Positions 17,772 through 26,728 of a DNA stretch of 64,000 nt are shown piece by piece. The stretch is from Elusimicrobiota bacterium (lineage in GTDB: Bacteria > Elusimicrobiota > Elusimicrobia > UBA1565 > UBA9628). The stretch spans positions 23,344-87,343 of the forward strand of contig DAIDHS010000006.1 of assembly GCA_027451985.1 (NCBI GenBank), read 5' to 3'. Positions within the stretch are counted from its first letter, which is position 1, and the number at the start of each line of letters is the position of its first letter. The notes beneath the pieces were generated by a model. The model was not told where the DNA came from. It saw only the letters and a program-made list of their open reading frames with translations, and did no database searches. Position numbers and translations under genes: made by a program.

Positions 17772-19295
17772 ATGGCTCAGCGCGGCCTCCGACTTTCTTC
17801 CGAAGAACTTTCAATTTGCCGTGCCTGTGCGCGTTTCTCGGAAGGCACGGTCTACCTTGTCGGCGGCGCGCTCCGTGATTTAGCATTAGGTAGAGTCGCG
17901 GAGGACTTGGATATTGCCTGTTTCGCGCCCGAAGAGATTGTCCGTTTCCTTTTACGCGAATTTGGCGGAGCAATTGTGACCCTCGATGATCAAAACGGTG
18001 TTTTTCGCGTCGTTTTCCCCAAAGGGCGCTTTAAAAACGTCCGGCAAGTCGACGCGAGCCTCATCCAGGGCCGCGGCATATTGGAGGATTTGGGGCGCCG
18101 GGATTTCACCATCAACTCCATGGCCCTGGAACTTTCTCCGGGGATGGGCGCGGCCGTCTCGGCCCGGGACGTTCTCGATCCTTATGACGGCCGCTCGGAC
18201 CTGGCAAAAAAGACGATCCGTTGCCGCGCAAAAAGCATAATGGCTAAGGATCCCCTGCGCCTGTTGCGCGCCTTCCGCATCGCGGCCCAACTGGGTTTCG
18301 GCCTGGAAGCAAAAACCCTGAGGACAATCGCGGGCCTTAAGAAATCAGCGGCTTCGCCCGCAGCCGAACGCATCAAGACCGAGCTCGCCGGCCTTTTCTC
18401 CATAAACGGCGCCGGCCGATGGGTCCGCGCGATGGATAAGGCGGGTGTCTTGATGGAAATTTTTCCGGAGATGAAGAAAACCAGAACCTGCGCCAAGGTC
18501 TATTACGGACAAGGGGGCGTGCTCGCGCATTCTCTGGCCACTCTCGATCGGATGGATTTTTTACTGGAGCATTCGGCCGAGGCATTCCCCTCGCAGGGCG
18601 CGAAGATTCGCCAGGGAATTTCTGAAAATGCTTTCGGTGACGCGCCGTTCCCGGCGTTTCTTCGTCTATGCGCCTTCCTGCACGATGTGGCCAAGCCGGA
18701 AACCGCCGGTCTCATCGATGGCCGCCTCCGTTTTTTTCGGCATGATGAAATCGGCGCCGAACGCATCTCCGCGCTGTTCAAGCGCCTAAGATTCTCGCGG
18801 CATTGGACAGAAGCTGCCGCAGCGGTGGTGGCGCATCACCTGCGTCCGGGGAATCTTGCCGCGAATCAGAATGTGAGTGAAAGGGCATCCTATCGCTTTT
18901 TTAGGGATTTGGGCGACCATGCGCTCGCGCTTCTCCTAGTTTGCTGGGCAGATCACGCCAGCTACATGCCCGAACACCGGTTGCGCCGACATCTTAGACT
19001 GCTCGGGCGGCCTCCCGGAACCTTTGATGGAAGCGTCTCTGAGGATGAAAAGAAGACGGTTCGACACCTTCAGGTGGTTTCGCTGCTTCTTAAGCGGCTT
19101 TTCGATGAGAACAACAAGCCCGTTCCAGACCCGGTCATCAACGGCCGCGACGTCATGAGAATCTTGCGCCTAAAGCCGGGACCGGAGGTGGGGGTCTGGC
19201 TTGAACGCGTGCGCGAGGCCCAGGGCCGGCGGAAAATCAAAACGCGCGCCGAAGCTCTAGCCTACCTCTCCAAAAGCCGCGCCGTCGGCCGCTAG
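17772..19295 (+). CDS. cca: CCA tRNA nucleotidyltransferase / poly(A) polymerase family
   Basis: A 507-residue class II nucleotidyltransferase that adds or repairs the tRNA CCA end. The head domain has VGGALRDLALGR and the metal-binding EDLDIA, then RRDFTINSMAL and the RNA-binding neck DPLRLLRAFRIAAQLGF. A C-terminal HD domain is marked by FLHDVAKPET and VVAHHLRPG. Such HD-containing forms may also have phosphohydrolase activity. Poly(A) polymerase I is the main alternative. It is the last gene of the opp operon, nine bases after the synthetase, and is followed by a strong terminator. Confidence 0.88.
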   Translation: MAQRGLRLSSEELSICRACARFSEGTVYLVGGALRDLALGRVAEDLDIACFAPEEIVRFLLREFGGAIVTLDDQNGVFRVVFPKGRFKNVRQVDASLIQGRGILEDLGRRDFTINSMALELSPGMGAAVSARDVLDPYDGRSDLAKKTIRCRAKSIMAKDPLRLLRAFRIAAQLGFGLEAKTLRTIAGLKKSAASPAAERIKTELAGLFSINGAGRWVRAMDKAGVLMEIFPEMKKTRTCAKVYYGQGGVLAHSLATLDRMDFLLEHSAEAFPSQGAKIRQGISENAFGDAPFPAFLRLCAFLHDVAKPETAGLIDGRLRFFRHDEIGAERISALFKRLRFSRHWTEAAAAVVAHHLRPGNLAANQNVSERASYRFFRDLGDHALALLLVCWADHASYMPEHRLRRHLRLLGRPPGTFDGSVSEDEKKTVRHLQVVSLLLKRLFDENNKPVPDPVINGRDVMRILRLKPGPEVGVWLERVREAQGRRKIKTRAEALAYLSKSRAVGR

Positions 19296-19306
19296 CGCAA
19301 CGGACA

Positions 19307-19342
19307 AAGAAAAGGCCCCGGCTTTCGCCGGGGCCTTCTTTT
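19307..19342. terminator. Bidirectional Rho-independent terminator
   Basis: GGCCCCGGC (19314-19322) and GCCGGGGCC (19327-19335) form a perfect nine-base-pair stem with a TTTC loop. It is flanked by AAAGAAAA on the left and TTCTTTT on the right, so it can stop transcription from both the cca side and the convergent peroxiredoxin side. Confidence 0.9.
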
Positions 19343-19357
19343 GTTCCGGAGGGATTC

Positions 19358-19945
19358 CTAGGCGACAGCCGAGAAATACTCCTTGGACTTGACCGGGTCG
19401 GCTTTCATGGTCTTCTTGCCCTCGGTCCAGTTGGCCGGGCAAACCTCGCCGGTCTTCTCAACCTGCTGGAAAGCCTTCAAGACCCGCAGGGTCTCATCGA
19501 CGTTGCGGCCCACCGCAAGATCGTGGACCACATTGTAGACCACGGTGCCTTTGGGGTTGATGATGAAGAGTCCGCGCAGCGCCACGCCGCCGGCGTTCAA
19601 GACGCCGTAGTCCTGGGCGATCTTCTTGGTGATGTCGGCCATGAGGGGATACTTGATGTCGCCCAAGCCGCCTTCCTTGCGGGAGGTGTTGATCCAGGCC
19701 AAGTGCGTGAACTGGCTGTCCACGGAGGCTCCCAAGAGCTCGCAGTTATGCTTGCGGAAATCCTCGACGCGGTCGCTGAAAGCGACGATTTCAGTCGGGC
19801 AGACGAAGGTGAAGTCCAGGGGGTAGAAGAACAGGACCAGCCATTTGCCGGCATAGTCCGAGAGCTTAACTTCCTTGAACATCTTGCCCGAAACGGCCAT
19901 CGCCTTAAAATCGGGCGCGGGTTTCTGAACGAGCGTCTCTGCCAT
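19358..19945 (-). CDS. Typical 2-Cys peroxiredoxin
   Basis: A 195-residue AhpC/Prx1-type peroxidase that reduces hydrogen peroxide and organic peroxides in the cytoplasm. The peroxidatic cysteine is in [14 protein letters not shown] (about Cys49) and the resolving cysteine is in GEVCPANW near the C-terminus. The [13 protein letters not shown] and [12 protein letters not shown] segments are typical. It has its own promoter and an AGGAGG ribosome binding site nine bases before the ATG, so it is an example of a gene here with a normal leader. A thioredoxin reductase is encoded at 38.2 kb and may supply electrons. Confidence 0.96.
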   Translation of the reverse strand: MAETLVQKPAPDFKAMAVSGKMFKEVKLSDYAGKWLVLFFYPLDFTFVCPTEIVAFSDRVEDFRKHNCELLGASVDSQFTHLAWINTSRKEGGLGDIKYPLMADITKKIAQDYGVLNAGGVALRGLFIINPKGTVVYNVVHDLAVGRNVDETLRVLKAFQQVEKTGEVCPANWTEGKKTMKADPVKSKEYFSAVA

Positions 19946-19979
19946 AGTTTTTTTCCTCCTATTTATTACTTACTCAAGC

Positions 19980-19988
19980 ATTTTAGCA
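19980..19988 (-). promoter_or_regulatory. Extended -10 of the peroxiredoxin gene
   Basis: Minus-strand TGCTAAAAT gives a predicted leader of about 27 nt carrying AGGAGG at 19960-19955. No -35 element is evident. Confidence 0.5.
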
Positions 19989-19992
19989 TTTT

Positions 19993-20001
19993 TGCTAACA
20001 T
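19993..20001 (+). promoter_or_regulatory. Extended -10 of the aminopeptidase gene
   Basis: TGCTAACAT after TTTT ends six bases before the ATG at 20008, and no ribosome binding site is present between them. A leaderless mRNA is predicted. Confidence 0.55.
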
Positions 20002-20007
20002 TGCATC

Positions 20008-21459
20008 ATGATTTCTCCAATTGTCGTCTCCGCTGCGGATGCCGGGAAATTCGCCAAACACATGGGATTTTTCGTCTACGAAGACGGAGCGTTTCTCGGT
20101 GGCGCAATTGCGGCTGCGGAAAAACGGCGTTTGTGGGAGGCGTCAAAAGAAAGCGGTTTTAAGGCCGTGATTGGAGAGTGTACCGAAATACCTGAAATGG
20201 CGCAGGGGGGGCGAAGAATCGTCCTCGTCGGCCTAGGCAAGAAAAAAGAAGTGTGCGCCGAGACTCTGCGCCGCGCGGGCGCGGCGCTCTACCGCCATGC
20301 CAAGGGCCGATGGGAAAAGCTTTTGATCTCCGCTCCGATCGCGAGCGCCGCTCCAATTTTCGAGGGCTTCATGCTGGCTTCCTATGAATTCACGGAGTAC
20401 AAAAAACCGGAGGCCGCCAGGCTGTCGTCGGCTGGATTTCTGGCCGCGGATGCGCGCGAAATGGCCGGCCTGCGGAAAATTCTGGATAGGTCCTCAGCCG
20501 TCTGCCAGGCCGTGGCTTTCGCTCGGGACTTGGTCAATCGGGGGGCCTCGGACAAAACGCCGGAAAAAATGGGTGAAATCGCGTCGACGCTGGCTGGACC
20601 GCGCGTTAAAGTTGATGTTTTCGGCCGGGAAAAGGCCGCGGAACTGGGAATGGGTTCCTTTCTAAGCGTGGCGCGGGGCAGCGACGATGAGCCGGCGTTC
20701 GTTCGGCTGGTGTATAAGCCCGCCGGCCGCGTGAAGAAGCGAATCGGGCTGGTCGGCAAAGGCATTACCTTTGACTCTGGCGGCTTAAGCCTGAAGCCGC
20801 CGGCTTCGATGGAAACGATGAAGATGGATATGGCCGGCGCCGCAGCCGTCCTGGCCGTCTTCAGGGCCCTGCCCGCGCTGGGCCCGAGGCTTGAGGTCCA
20901 CGGCTTTTGTCCCTTCACCTATAATCTTCCCGGCCCCCGCGCCACCAAGCCCGGCGACGTGGTCAAGGCCATGAACGGAAAGACCATCGAAATTTTGAAC
21001 ACCGACGCGGAGGGCCGGTTGGTCTTGGCCGACGCTCTTTGCTTGGCCGCGCAGGAGAAGCTCGATGCCGTCATCGATATGGCGACCCTGACGGGGGCGG
21101 CCGTCACGGCTCTCGGCAGCAAGGTTTCGGCGGTGATGGCCGGAGACAAGATTCTTTTGGAGCGGCTTTTGCGCGCCTCGCGCGAAAGCGGCGAGATGAT
21201 GTGGGAACTGCCGCTGGTGAAAGAATACCGGGAGCTCCTTAAGAGCGACGTGGCCGATTTGCGCAACATCGGACGCGTGCGAGGAGAAGCCGGGACCATC
21301 ATCGGAGGACTATTCCTCAAGGAGTTCTCGGGAGACGCCCCGTGGGCGCACCTCGACATTGCTGGTCCGGCGTGGTCGGACAAGGCGTCCTCTTATTTTT
21401 CCCAAGGTGGCACCGGTGCCCCGGTGCGCACGATCTTGCGCTATCTGGAGTCTCTATGA
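20008..21459 (+). CDS. pepA: Leucyl aminopeptidase (M17)
   Basis: A 483-residue M17 aminopeptidase that removes N-terminal residues from peptides using two metal ions. The catalytic domain shows [16 protein letters not shown] (metal-binding lysine and aspartate), the MDMAGAAAV segment and the signature [14 protein letters not shown], with the late LDIAGPAW. The N-terminal domain is complete. The enzyme would use peptides brought in by the neighbouring Opp system. The start lacks a Shine-Dalgarno site and lies six bases after the -10 element. Its stop overlaps folE by ATGA. Confidence 0.94.
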   Translation: MISPIVVSAADAGKFAKHMGFFVYEDGAFLGGAIAAAEKRRLWEASKESGFKAVIGECTEIPEMAQGGRRIVLVGLGKKKEVCAETLRRAGAALYRHAKGRWEKLLISAPIASAAPIFEGFMLASYEFTEYKKPEAARLSSAGFLAADAREMAGLRKILDRSSAVCQAVAFARDLVNRGASDKTPEKMGEIASTLAGPRVKVDVFGREKAAELGMGSFLSVARGSDDEPAFVRLVYKPAGRVKKRIGLVGKGITFDSGGLSLKPPASMETMKMDMAGAAAVLAVFRALPALGPRLEVHGFCPFTYNLPGPRATKPGDVVKAMNGKTIEILNTDAEGRLVLADALCLAAQEKLDAVIDMATLTGAAVTALGSKVSAVMAGDKILLERLLRASRESGEMMWELPLVKEYRELLKSDVADLRNIGRVRGEAGTIIGGLFLKEFSGDAPWAHLDIAGPAWSDKASSYFSQGGTGAPVRTILRYLESL

Positions 21460-22049
21460 CAAAAAGAACGGCGGGCGACGGCGTTGCAGAGAGTGGAGAC
21501 GGCATCGCGCAAAGCGTGCACCATATCCTCAGGGAATTAGGGGAAAACCCGGGGCGAGAGGGGCTTCTCAAGACGCCCGCGCGCGTCTCTCGGTCGCTGC
21601 GTGAAATGACTTCCGGATACGGCGTGGACGTCGATGCCCTCATCAATAACGCCATGTTCAAGGAAGAATGCAACGAGATGGTCCTGGTCAAGGACATCAC
21701 GTTTTATTCGCTGTGCGAGCACCATCTCCTGCCCTTTTTCGGCAAAGCGCACGTGGCGTATTTGCCCGATAAGCACATCATCGGCCTTTCCAAAATCCCT
21801 AAACTCGTGGACGTTTTCGCGCGCAGGCTGCAAGTTCAAGAGCGCATGACCCGGCAGGTCGCTCAAACTTTGGAGCAGAAACTTAAGCCTCTGGGGGTGG
21901 CGGTCGTGCTGGAAGCCAGGCACCTCTGCATGGAGATGCGCGGCGCCGAGAGCCTGCGCTCGCCGACCTTGACCAGCGCGATGTTGGGGGCCTTCCGAAA
22001 CGACGCGCGAACGCGAGAGGAATTCCTGAAGCTGATCGTCAAAGCCTAG
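21456..22049 (+). CDS. folE: GTP cyclohydrolase I
   Basis: A 197-residue enzyme that converts GTP to 7,8-dihydroneopterin triphosphate, the entry step of folate and the substrate source for QueD. Zinc ligands are visible in [10 protein letters not shown] and in the later RHLCMEMRG, and [20 protein letters not shown] is characteristic. The ATG at 21456 overlaps the pepA stop; the longer track frame starts inside pepA. folB is at 39.2 kb and queD at 5.9 kb, so the pterin genes are dispersed. It converges on the next gene with a hairpin across both stop codons. Confidence 0.95.
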   Translation: MTKRTAGDGVAESGDGIAQSVHHILRELGENPGREGLLKTPARVSRSLREMTSGYGVDVDALINNAMFKEECNEMVLVKDITFYSLCEHHLLPFFGKAHVAYLPDKHIIGLSKIPKLVDVFARRLQVQERMTRQVAQTLEQKLKPLGVAVVLEARHLCMEMRGAESLRSPTLTSAMLGAFRNDARTREEFLKLIVKA

Positions 22050-22062
22050 CGCAAAGCGCTAG
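22046..22062. other. Short hairpin spanning convergent stop codons
   Basis: CTAGCGC-AAA-GCGCTAG is a perfect seven-base-pair stem. The stop codons of folE (22047-22049) and of the convergent unknown gene (22059-22061) lie inside it. No T-tract follows on either side, so it may protect 3' ends or help termination rather than act as a full intrinsic terminator. Confidence 0.55.
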
Positions 22063-23405
22063 TCGCCGGCCCAGGGATTGAAGCTGCCGCCCTGGATGGG
22101 GGCTTCGTCGCAAAGGCGGCGGAAAAGTTTGATGTCCTCTTCGGTGGCGCCTCGCGCGATGAGTTTCTGCTCGATTTCGTAGACGCCCGCCTCGTACTCG
22201 GTCTGCGACCAAGGCCTGCCTTTGTATTGGACCGCGTGCTGCGCTGCGCTTTCAATATCCTCGCGGGATAACCCCTGGGGAGCGTCCGCGATGGCGCGCT
22301 TTTTGGGGCTCTTGGCGGATGACGCGTTTCCCGCCATGTCCACGGCTTCGGCCGTCCGCGCGTTGACCGCCACGGCGTGCCCGCGCGAATCGTAGATGTG
22401 GTACCAGAAATCGCTTCCGCCGTCGCGGGGATCCAGGCTGAGCAAATAGGAGGCGTTGAGGCTCAGATCAGGAAAGCGCTTGCGGGCGGCATCGAATGCG
22501 GCGCGGGGGGCATAAATGACTTTCTTGGCCAACTCCGTCACGGCGATGGGGCGAGGCTCCACTGCATGATCCTTCGGGTTGGTGATGAAGGTCGCTACGC
22601 GCGCACCCATGCGCTGTCCCGGCTGGGCCCAGGAGCGCGAGAAATCCACGTAGATAATTCCAGAGTTTTCTTCCGCTTTGCCCGGCTGGATGTAAAACTC
22701 ATAGCTGATTTCCCGGGCGTCCATGCTCGAGAAGGTTCCCTTGATGTCTCCTAAATTGATGTTCCCGGGTTTGACGCCGTAGCGCTCCGCGGTGTGCGCC
22801 GCCTCGGCCAGCGCTTGGGCGTAGAATTCCGCGGGGTTGACTGGCATCCAAGGGATGGAGCCGGCATGGCTTGCGTCGCGGTCGCTTCTGGCCGCCAGGG
22901 CTGCGGAAAGATAACCTGCTCCGTCCGCATCTGCCTCTCCCGTCATGATGGATTCGATCTGCCGTCCTGCCTCGACGGAGGAATCGGCCGACGAATGCGC
23001 GTCGATCGCCGCCCTGAGCGGTTCCTGCAGGCTTTTTGCCATGGCGGAGACCATCTTCTCCGCAACGTTGCGGGTCGCCTTCGCCGCAGGGGGCTGCGTT
23101 TGAAGCGCGGCGGGAGAAGCCGGTAGGGCCGGAATTTCGGGCGCTGGCTGCGCCAAATTGTTGAAAAGCGGCATCTGCGTGCTCAGCGTCGCCGGAAGCT
23201 CCAGCGAGGACGGCAGCGCCAGTTGGCTCGGAGCCAAAAGGGCGGCCGGCGCGATCGGCAGCGTGAACGGCATGAAGTCGGGAGAGGCGGCGGGGAAATC
23301 GAACTCCAACTGTTCGGGAAGGGCTTCCGCCGCGGCGCGCGAGGAAATTGAAAAGCAGGCGAAGGCCAGAATCGCGGCGACGGCACTCAATCGTCTCTTA
23401 TTCAT
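22059..23405 (-). CDS. Unknown secreted Ala/Pro-rich protein
   Basis: A 448-residue protein that I do not recognise. It begins with a signal peptide (RRLSAVAAILAFACFSISSRAAA), followed by about 90 residues of low complexity rich in Ala, Pro and Leu, and then a mixed region with a likely folded C-terminal half containing FWYHIYDSRGHAVAVNA. Function and partners are unknown. I start at the ATG at 23405 because GGAGG lies upstream and the signal peptide follows; the longer frame to 23702 overlaps the divergent aldehyde dehydrogenase. A TAAAAT at 23433-23428 may be its -10. Confidence 0.7.
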   Translation of the reverse strand: MNKRRLSAVAAILAFACFSISSRAAAEALPEQLEFDFPAASPDFMPFTLPIAPAALLAPSQLALPSSLELPATLSTQMPLFNNLAQPAPEIPALPASPAALQTQPPAAKATRNVAEKMVSAMAKSLQEPLRAAIDAHSSADSSVEAGRQIESIMTGEADADGAGYLSAALAARSDRDASHAGSIPWMPVNPAEFYAQALAEAAHTAERYGVKPGNINLGDIKGTFSSMDAREISYEFYIQPGKAEENSGIIYVDFSRSWAQPGQRMGARVATFITNPKDHAVEPRPIAVTELAKKVIYAPRAAFDAARKRFPDLSLNASYLLSLDPRDGGSDFWYHIYDSRGHAVAVNARTAEAVDMAGNASSAKSPKKRAIADAPQGLSREDIESAAQHAVQYKGRPWSQTEYEAGVYEIEQKLIARGATEEDIKLFRRLCDEAPIQGGSFNPWAGD

Positions 23406-23537
23406 TCTAAACAACCTCCGGTGACTTATTTTAGTGATGCTCGAGAGGCGATTCATGGGCCTTCTGGGGAAAACAGGAGGCAGTCTTTGGGCCCAGAACG
23501 CGAAGGGGGACGAAGAAGCTGCGAGGGGCTGGGCGGT

Positions 23538-23567
23538 TTGACTCCCGCTCGCGCCGAATGATATTCT
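23538..23567 (+). promoter_or_regulatory. Promoter of the aldehyde dehydrogenase / crotonase / PaaA operon
   Basis: TTGACT (23538-23543) is separated by 18 bases from TATTCT (23562-23567), which also has a TGA extension. The predicted leader of about 23 nt contains CGGAGG at 23585-23590, so this operon has conventional initiation signals. Confidence 0.6.
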
Positions 23568-23596
23568 GAAGTCATCTTTCTCCTCGGAGGTTGACC

Positions 23597-25105
23597 ATGA
23601 GCCCCGTTGCCGCGCCGTCAGCGATTTGCCCGGATCTACAGTCTTTTTTGGCCAATAAAGCACATCTTCTGCTTGTCGATGGGCAGAGAAAAGAAGCCTC
23701 AAACGGCAAGATCTTCGAGACCTTCAACCCCGCGACTGGCGAGACTATCGCCCGCGTGGCCGAGGCGACGGCCCAGGACGTCGACGCCGCGGTCAAATCC
23801 GCGCGCAAAGCGCTCGAAGGCCCGTGGAGCAAGTTGAGCCCCGCTGAGCGCGAAAGGCTGCTCAACAAGCTTGCGGATCTCGTGGAAGCTCACGCGGAGG
23901 AATTGGCCCAGCTTGAAACCCTGAACAACGGCAAAACCATCCGCGAGAGCAAAAACGGCGACTTGCCGCTGGCCGTTTCCCTGCTGCGCTATTTCGCGGG
24001 CTGGCCGACCAAGATTCACGGCGAGACGATCCCCGTCAGCGTCCCTTATTATCCCGGCGCCAAATTTCTGCACTACACCGTGCGCGAGCCCATCGGGGTA
24101 GTGGGCGCCATCATTCCCTGGAACTTTCCGCTTCTGATGGCGGTGGAGCGTCTGGCTCCGGTCTTGGCCTGCGGCAACGCCCTGGTCTTGAAGCCCGCCG
24201 AACAAACGCCGCTCTCGGCTTTGCGCTTGGGCGAACTGGCGCTTGAAGCGGGCATCCCGCCGGGCGTGGTCAACGTCGTGCCGGGAGACGGCCCCAGTGC
24301 GGGCGCGGCCTTGGCCGCGCATCCGGACGTCGATAAAATCACCTTTACCGGTTCCACCGAGGTCGGGCGCGAAATCGTCAAAGCTTCGGCGGGAAATCTC
24401 AAGAAGCTGTCCTTGGAATTGGGCGGCAAGTCTCCTAACATCGTCTTTGCTGATGCGGACCTGGATGCCGCGGCCAAGGGCATGTTCATGGGAATTTTCT
24501 ACAACCAAGGCCAGTGCTGCTCGGCCGGATCGCGCGTGTTCGTGGAGAAATCGAAGTTCGACGATCTTGTCGGCGCCTTGGTCGAACGCGCCAAGACCGT
24601 GCGCCAGGGGCCGGGACTCGATCCCAAGACTCAGATGGGGCCGCTGGTCTCCAAAGAGCAGAAAGAACGAGTGCTGGGTTACGTCGCGGCGGGGAAAAAA
24701 GAAGGCGCCAAGCTCCTCTGCGGCGGCGAGGAACTTCCCGGCGGCGGCTATTTCGTTAAACCTACGGTTTTCTCGGATGTGAGAGACTCCATGAAGATCG
24801 CGCGCGAGGAGATTTTCGGCCCAGTCCTGACCGTCATGCCCTTTGAGAGCGCGGACGAGGTCGTCACGCGGGCCAACTCGACCGACTACGGCTTAGTGGC
24901 GGGCGTCTGGACCAAGGACGTCAAGAAGGCGCACATGATGGCGCAGAGCTTGAAGGCCGGAACCGTCTGGATCAACTGCTACCACTTCGTCGACGCGGCC
25001 GCTCCCTGGGGCGGCTACAAGCAAAGCGGCTACGGGCGAGAAAAGAGCCAATACGCCGTCGATCTCTACACGCAGCTCAAAAGCGTGTGGGTGGACCTAA
25101 ACTAG
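23597..25105 (+). CDS. NAD(P)-dependent aldehyde dehydrogenase
   Basis: A 502-residue class 1/2-type aldehyde dehydrogenase that oxidises an aldehyde to the acid. Catalytic features are the oxyanion asparagine in PWNFP, the general-base glutamate in LELGGKSP, the nucleophilic cysteine in NQGQCCSAGSR and the late EIFGPV. It resembles phenylacetaldehyde and betaine-aldehyde dehydrogenases. I use the ATG at 23597, six bases after CGGAGG, rather than the TTG at 23591. It is first in an operon with two crotonases and a PaaA-like oxygenase, so an aromatic or acyl aldehyde substrate is plausible. Confidence 0.9.
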   Translation: MSPVAAPSAICPDLQSFLANKAHLLLVDGQRKEASNGKIFETFNPATGETIARVAEATAQDVDAAVKSARKALEGPWSKLSPAERERLLNKLADLVEAHAEELAQLETLNNGKTIRESKNGDLPLAVSLLRYFAGWPTKIHGETIPVSVPYYPGAKFLHYTVREPIGVVGAIIPWNFPLLMAVERLAPVLACGNALVLKPAEQTPLSALRLGELALEAGIPPGVVNVVPGDGPSAGAALAAHPDVDKITFTGSTEVGREIVKASAGNLKKLSLELGGKSPNIVFADADLDAAAKGMFMGIFYNQGQCCSAGSRVFVEKSKFDDLVGALVERAKTVRQGPGLDPKTQMGPLVSKEQKERVLGYVAAGKKEGAKLLCGGEELPGGGYFVKPTVFSDVRDSMKIAREEIFGPVLTVMPFESADEVVTRANSTDYGLVAGVWTKDVKKAHMMAQSLKAGTVWINCYHFVDAAAPWGGYKQSGYGREKSQYAVDLYTQLKSVWVDLN

Positions 25106-25119
25106 CCGGCGGAGCCCCG

Positions 25120-25905
25120 ATGACAAGTCAAAGCGCCGTGGAGCCGATCTTGACTCAAAAGGATGGCGGCGTGGCCGTCTTGACGCTCAACCGTCCGGAG
25201 GCCTTAAACGCCTTGAACCATCCGCTCATGGATCGGCTTGAGGCCGCGCTGAAGAGTTTTGCCAAGGATGACTCCGTGCGCTGTCTTATTCTTACCGGCG
25301 GTCCCAAGGTTTTCGCGGCCGGCGCGGACATCAAGGAGATGGAGAACGCCGCGGCCAAAGACATGGCGGCGGATCCGCATCTCTCGCGTTGGGACATGCT
25401 CGGAAAATTCCCGAAGCCCGTCATCGCCGCGGTGGCCGGGTACGCTTTGGGCGGCGGCTGCGAGCTGGCGCTGGCCTGCGATCTCATCATCGCCTCGGAA
25501 ACGGCCGTTTTCGGCCAGCCGGAGATTCTCATCGGCGTCATTCCTGGCGCGGGCGGCACGGTGCGTCTGGCCGAGCGGCTCGGCAAGGCGCGGGCGATGG
25601 AATTGATCCTGACGGGACGGCGCGTCAACGCCAAGGAAGCGCTGGCCTTGGGCTTGGTCAACCGCGTTGTGCCGCCCGAGGGTCTGTTGGAGGAGGCGAT
25701 GGCTCTGGCGCAAAATGTCGCCTCGATGCCGCCCTTGGCGGCCCGCGCGGCCAAGGCGTCTCTGCTGCACGCGCTCAACGCGGGCCAGAACGACGCGCTG
25801 GCGTTCGAGCGGCGGCTCTTCTATGATTTGTTCGACACGCAGGACCAGAAAGAGGGAATGAAGGCGTTCGTGGAGAAGCGCAAGCCCCGCTGGACGGGGA
25901 AGTAA
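25120..25905 (+). CDS. Enoyl-CoA hydratase (PaaF-like)
   Basis: A 261-residue crotonase that hydrates an enoyl-CoA. The acyl-CoA pocket is marked by FAAGADIKEM, and the two catalytic glutamates are in GGGCELALACD and GQPEILIGVIPGAGGT, the arrangement of true hydratases such as PaaF. The length is typical. The ATG at 25120 follows CGGCGGAG; the GTG start of the track lies within the preceding gene. It sits 14 bases after the aldehyde dehydrogenase and 16 before a second crotonase. Confidence 0.9.
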   Translation: MTSQSAVEPILTQKDGGVAVLTLNRPEALNALNHPLMDRLEAALKSFAKDDSVRCLILTGGPKVFAAGADIKEMENAAAKDMAADPHLSRWDMLGKFPKPVIAAVAGYALGGGCELALACDLIIASETAVFGQPEILIGVIPGAGGTVRLAERLGKARAMELILTGRRVNAKEALALGLVNRVVPPEGLLEEAMALAQNVASMPPLAARAAKASLLHALNAGQNDALAFERRLFYDLFDTQDQKEGMKAFVEKRKPRWTGK

Positions 25906-25921
25906 GCGCGGGGAATATCCG

Positions 25922-26728
25922 ATGAGCGAAAAGACCGCTATTGCCGAAGAGCTTTTAGTCGAGGAATCGAACGGCGTCATGACGCTGACCTTGAATCGCC
26001 CGGAGGTTCTCAACTCCTTGACGCACGGGATGATGAAGGGGATGATGGACGCTCTCAAAAAGGCGGAAAAAGACAAAAACATCCGCTGCGTGATTTTGAC
26101 CGCGGCGGGGCGGGCCTTCTGCGCCGGCGCGGACTTGGCGGACTTGAAAAAGCGGCAAGCCGAGAAACCGTTATCCTTCGGCGAGGAGCTCCGTCGTCAC
26201 TTTAATCCTCTCATCCTGCAGATCCGGCGCATGGAAAAGCCCGTTATCGGCGCGGCCAATGGTTTGGCCGCCGGCGCCGGCGCGAGCCTGATTTTGTCTA
26301 CGGACATCAAAGTGGCCGCGCAGGAGGCCAAGTTCATCAGCGCGTTCGTACGCGTCGGCCTGGCGCCGGACTCGGGCATCACCTATTTCATGCCGCGCTT
26401 TCTTGGGCTTTCTCTGGCCCTGGAACATGCGTGGACGGCCAAGCCCATCACCGCTGAGGAAGCCTTGCGTTTCGGCTGGGTCAACCGCGTGGTCTCTCAA
26501 GCCGAGGTCGTGGTGGCCGCGAAAGAGATGGCTGCCGAGCTTTTAAAGGCGCCTCCGCGGGCCGTGGCGCTGACCAAACGGGCGATGAACCGTTCGCTTG
26601 AGAACGACCTCGAGAGCCAGATGGAATACGAGGCCCAGCTTCAGGAGATTTTAGGAAAGACCAAGGATCATCAGGAGGGCGTCGCCGCGTTTCTGGAGAA
26701 GCGGGCGCCGCAGTGGAGGGGGGAATAA
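25922..26728 (+). CDS. Enoyl-CoA hydratase/isomerase (PaaG-like)
   Basis: A 268-residue crotonase. It has the FCAGADLADL pocket but lacks both hydratase glutamates; instead it has GLAAGAGASLILSTD and VGLAPDSGITYFMPR, the pattern of PaaG, where an aspartate in LxPDSG catalyses isomerisation of the ring-epoxide or of a double bond. This suits a ring-opening or isomerase step beside the PaaA-like oxygenase. Its stop overlaps the oxygenase start by one base (TAATG). Delta3-Delta2-enoyl-CoA isomerase is the alternative assignment. Confidence 0.85.
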   Translation: MSEKTAIAEELLVEESNGVMTLTLNRPEVLNSLTHGMMKGMMDALKKAEKDKNIRCVILTAAGRAFCAGADLADLKKRQAEKPLSFGEELRRHFNPLILQIRRMEKPVIGAANGLAAGAGASLILSTDIKVAAQEAKFISAFVRVGLAPDSGITYFMPRFLGLSLALEHAWTAKPITAEEALRFGWVNRVVSQAEVVVAAKEMAAELLKAPPRAVALTKRAMNRSLENDLESQMEYEAQLQEILGKTKDHQEGVAAFLEKRAPQWRGE

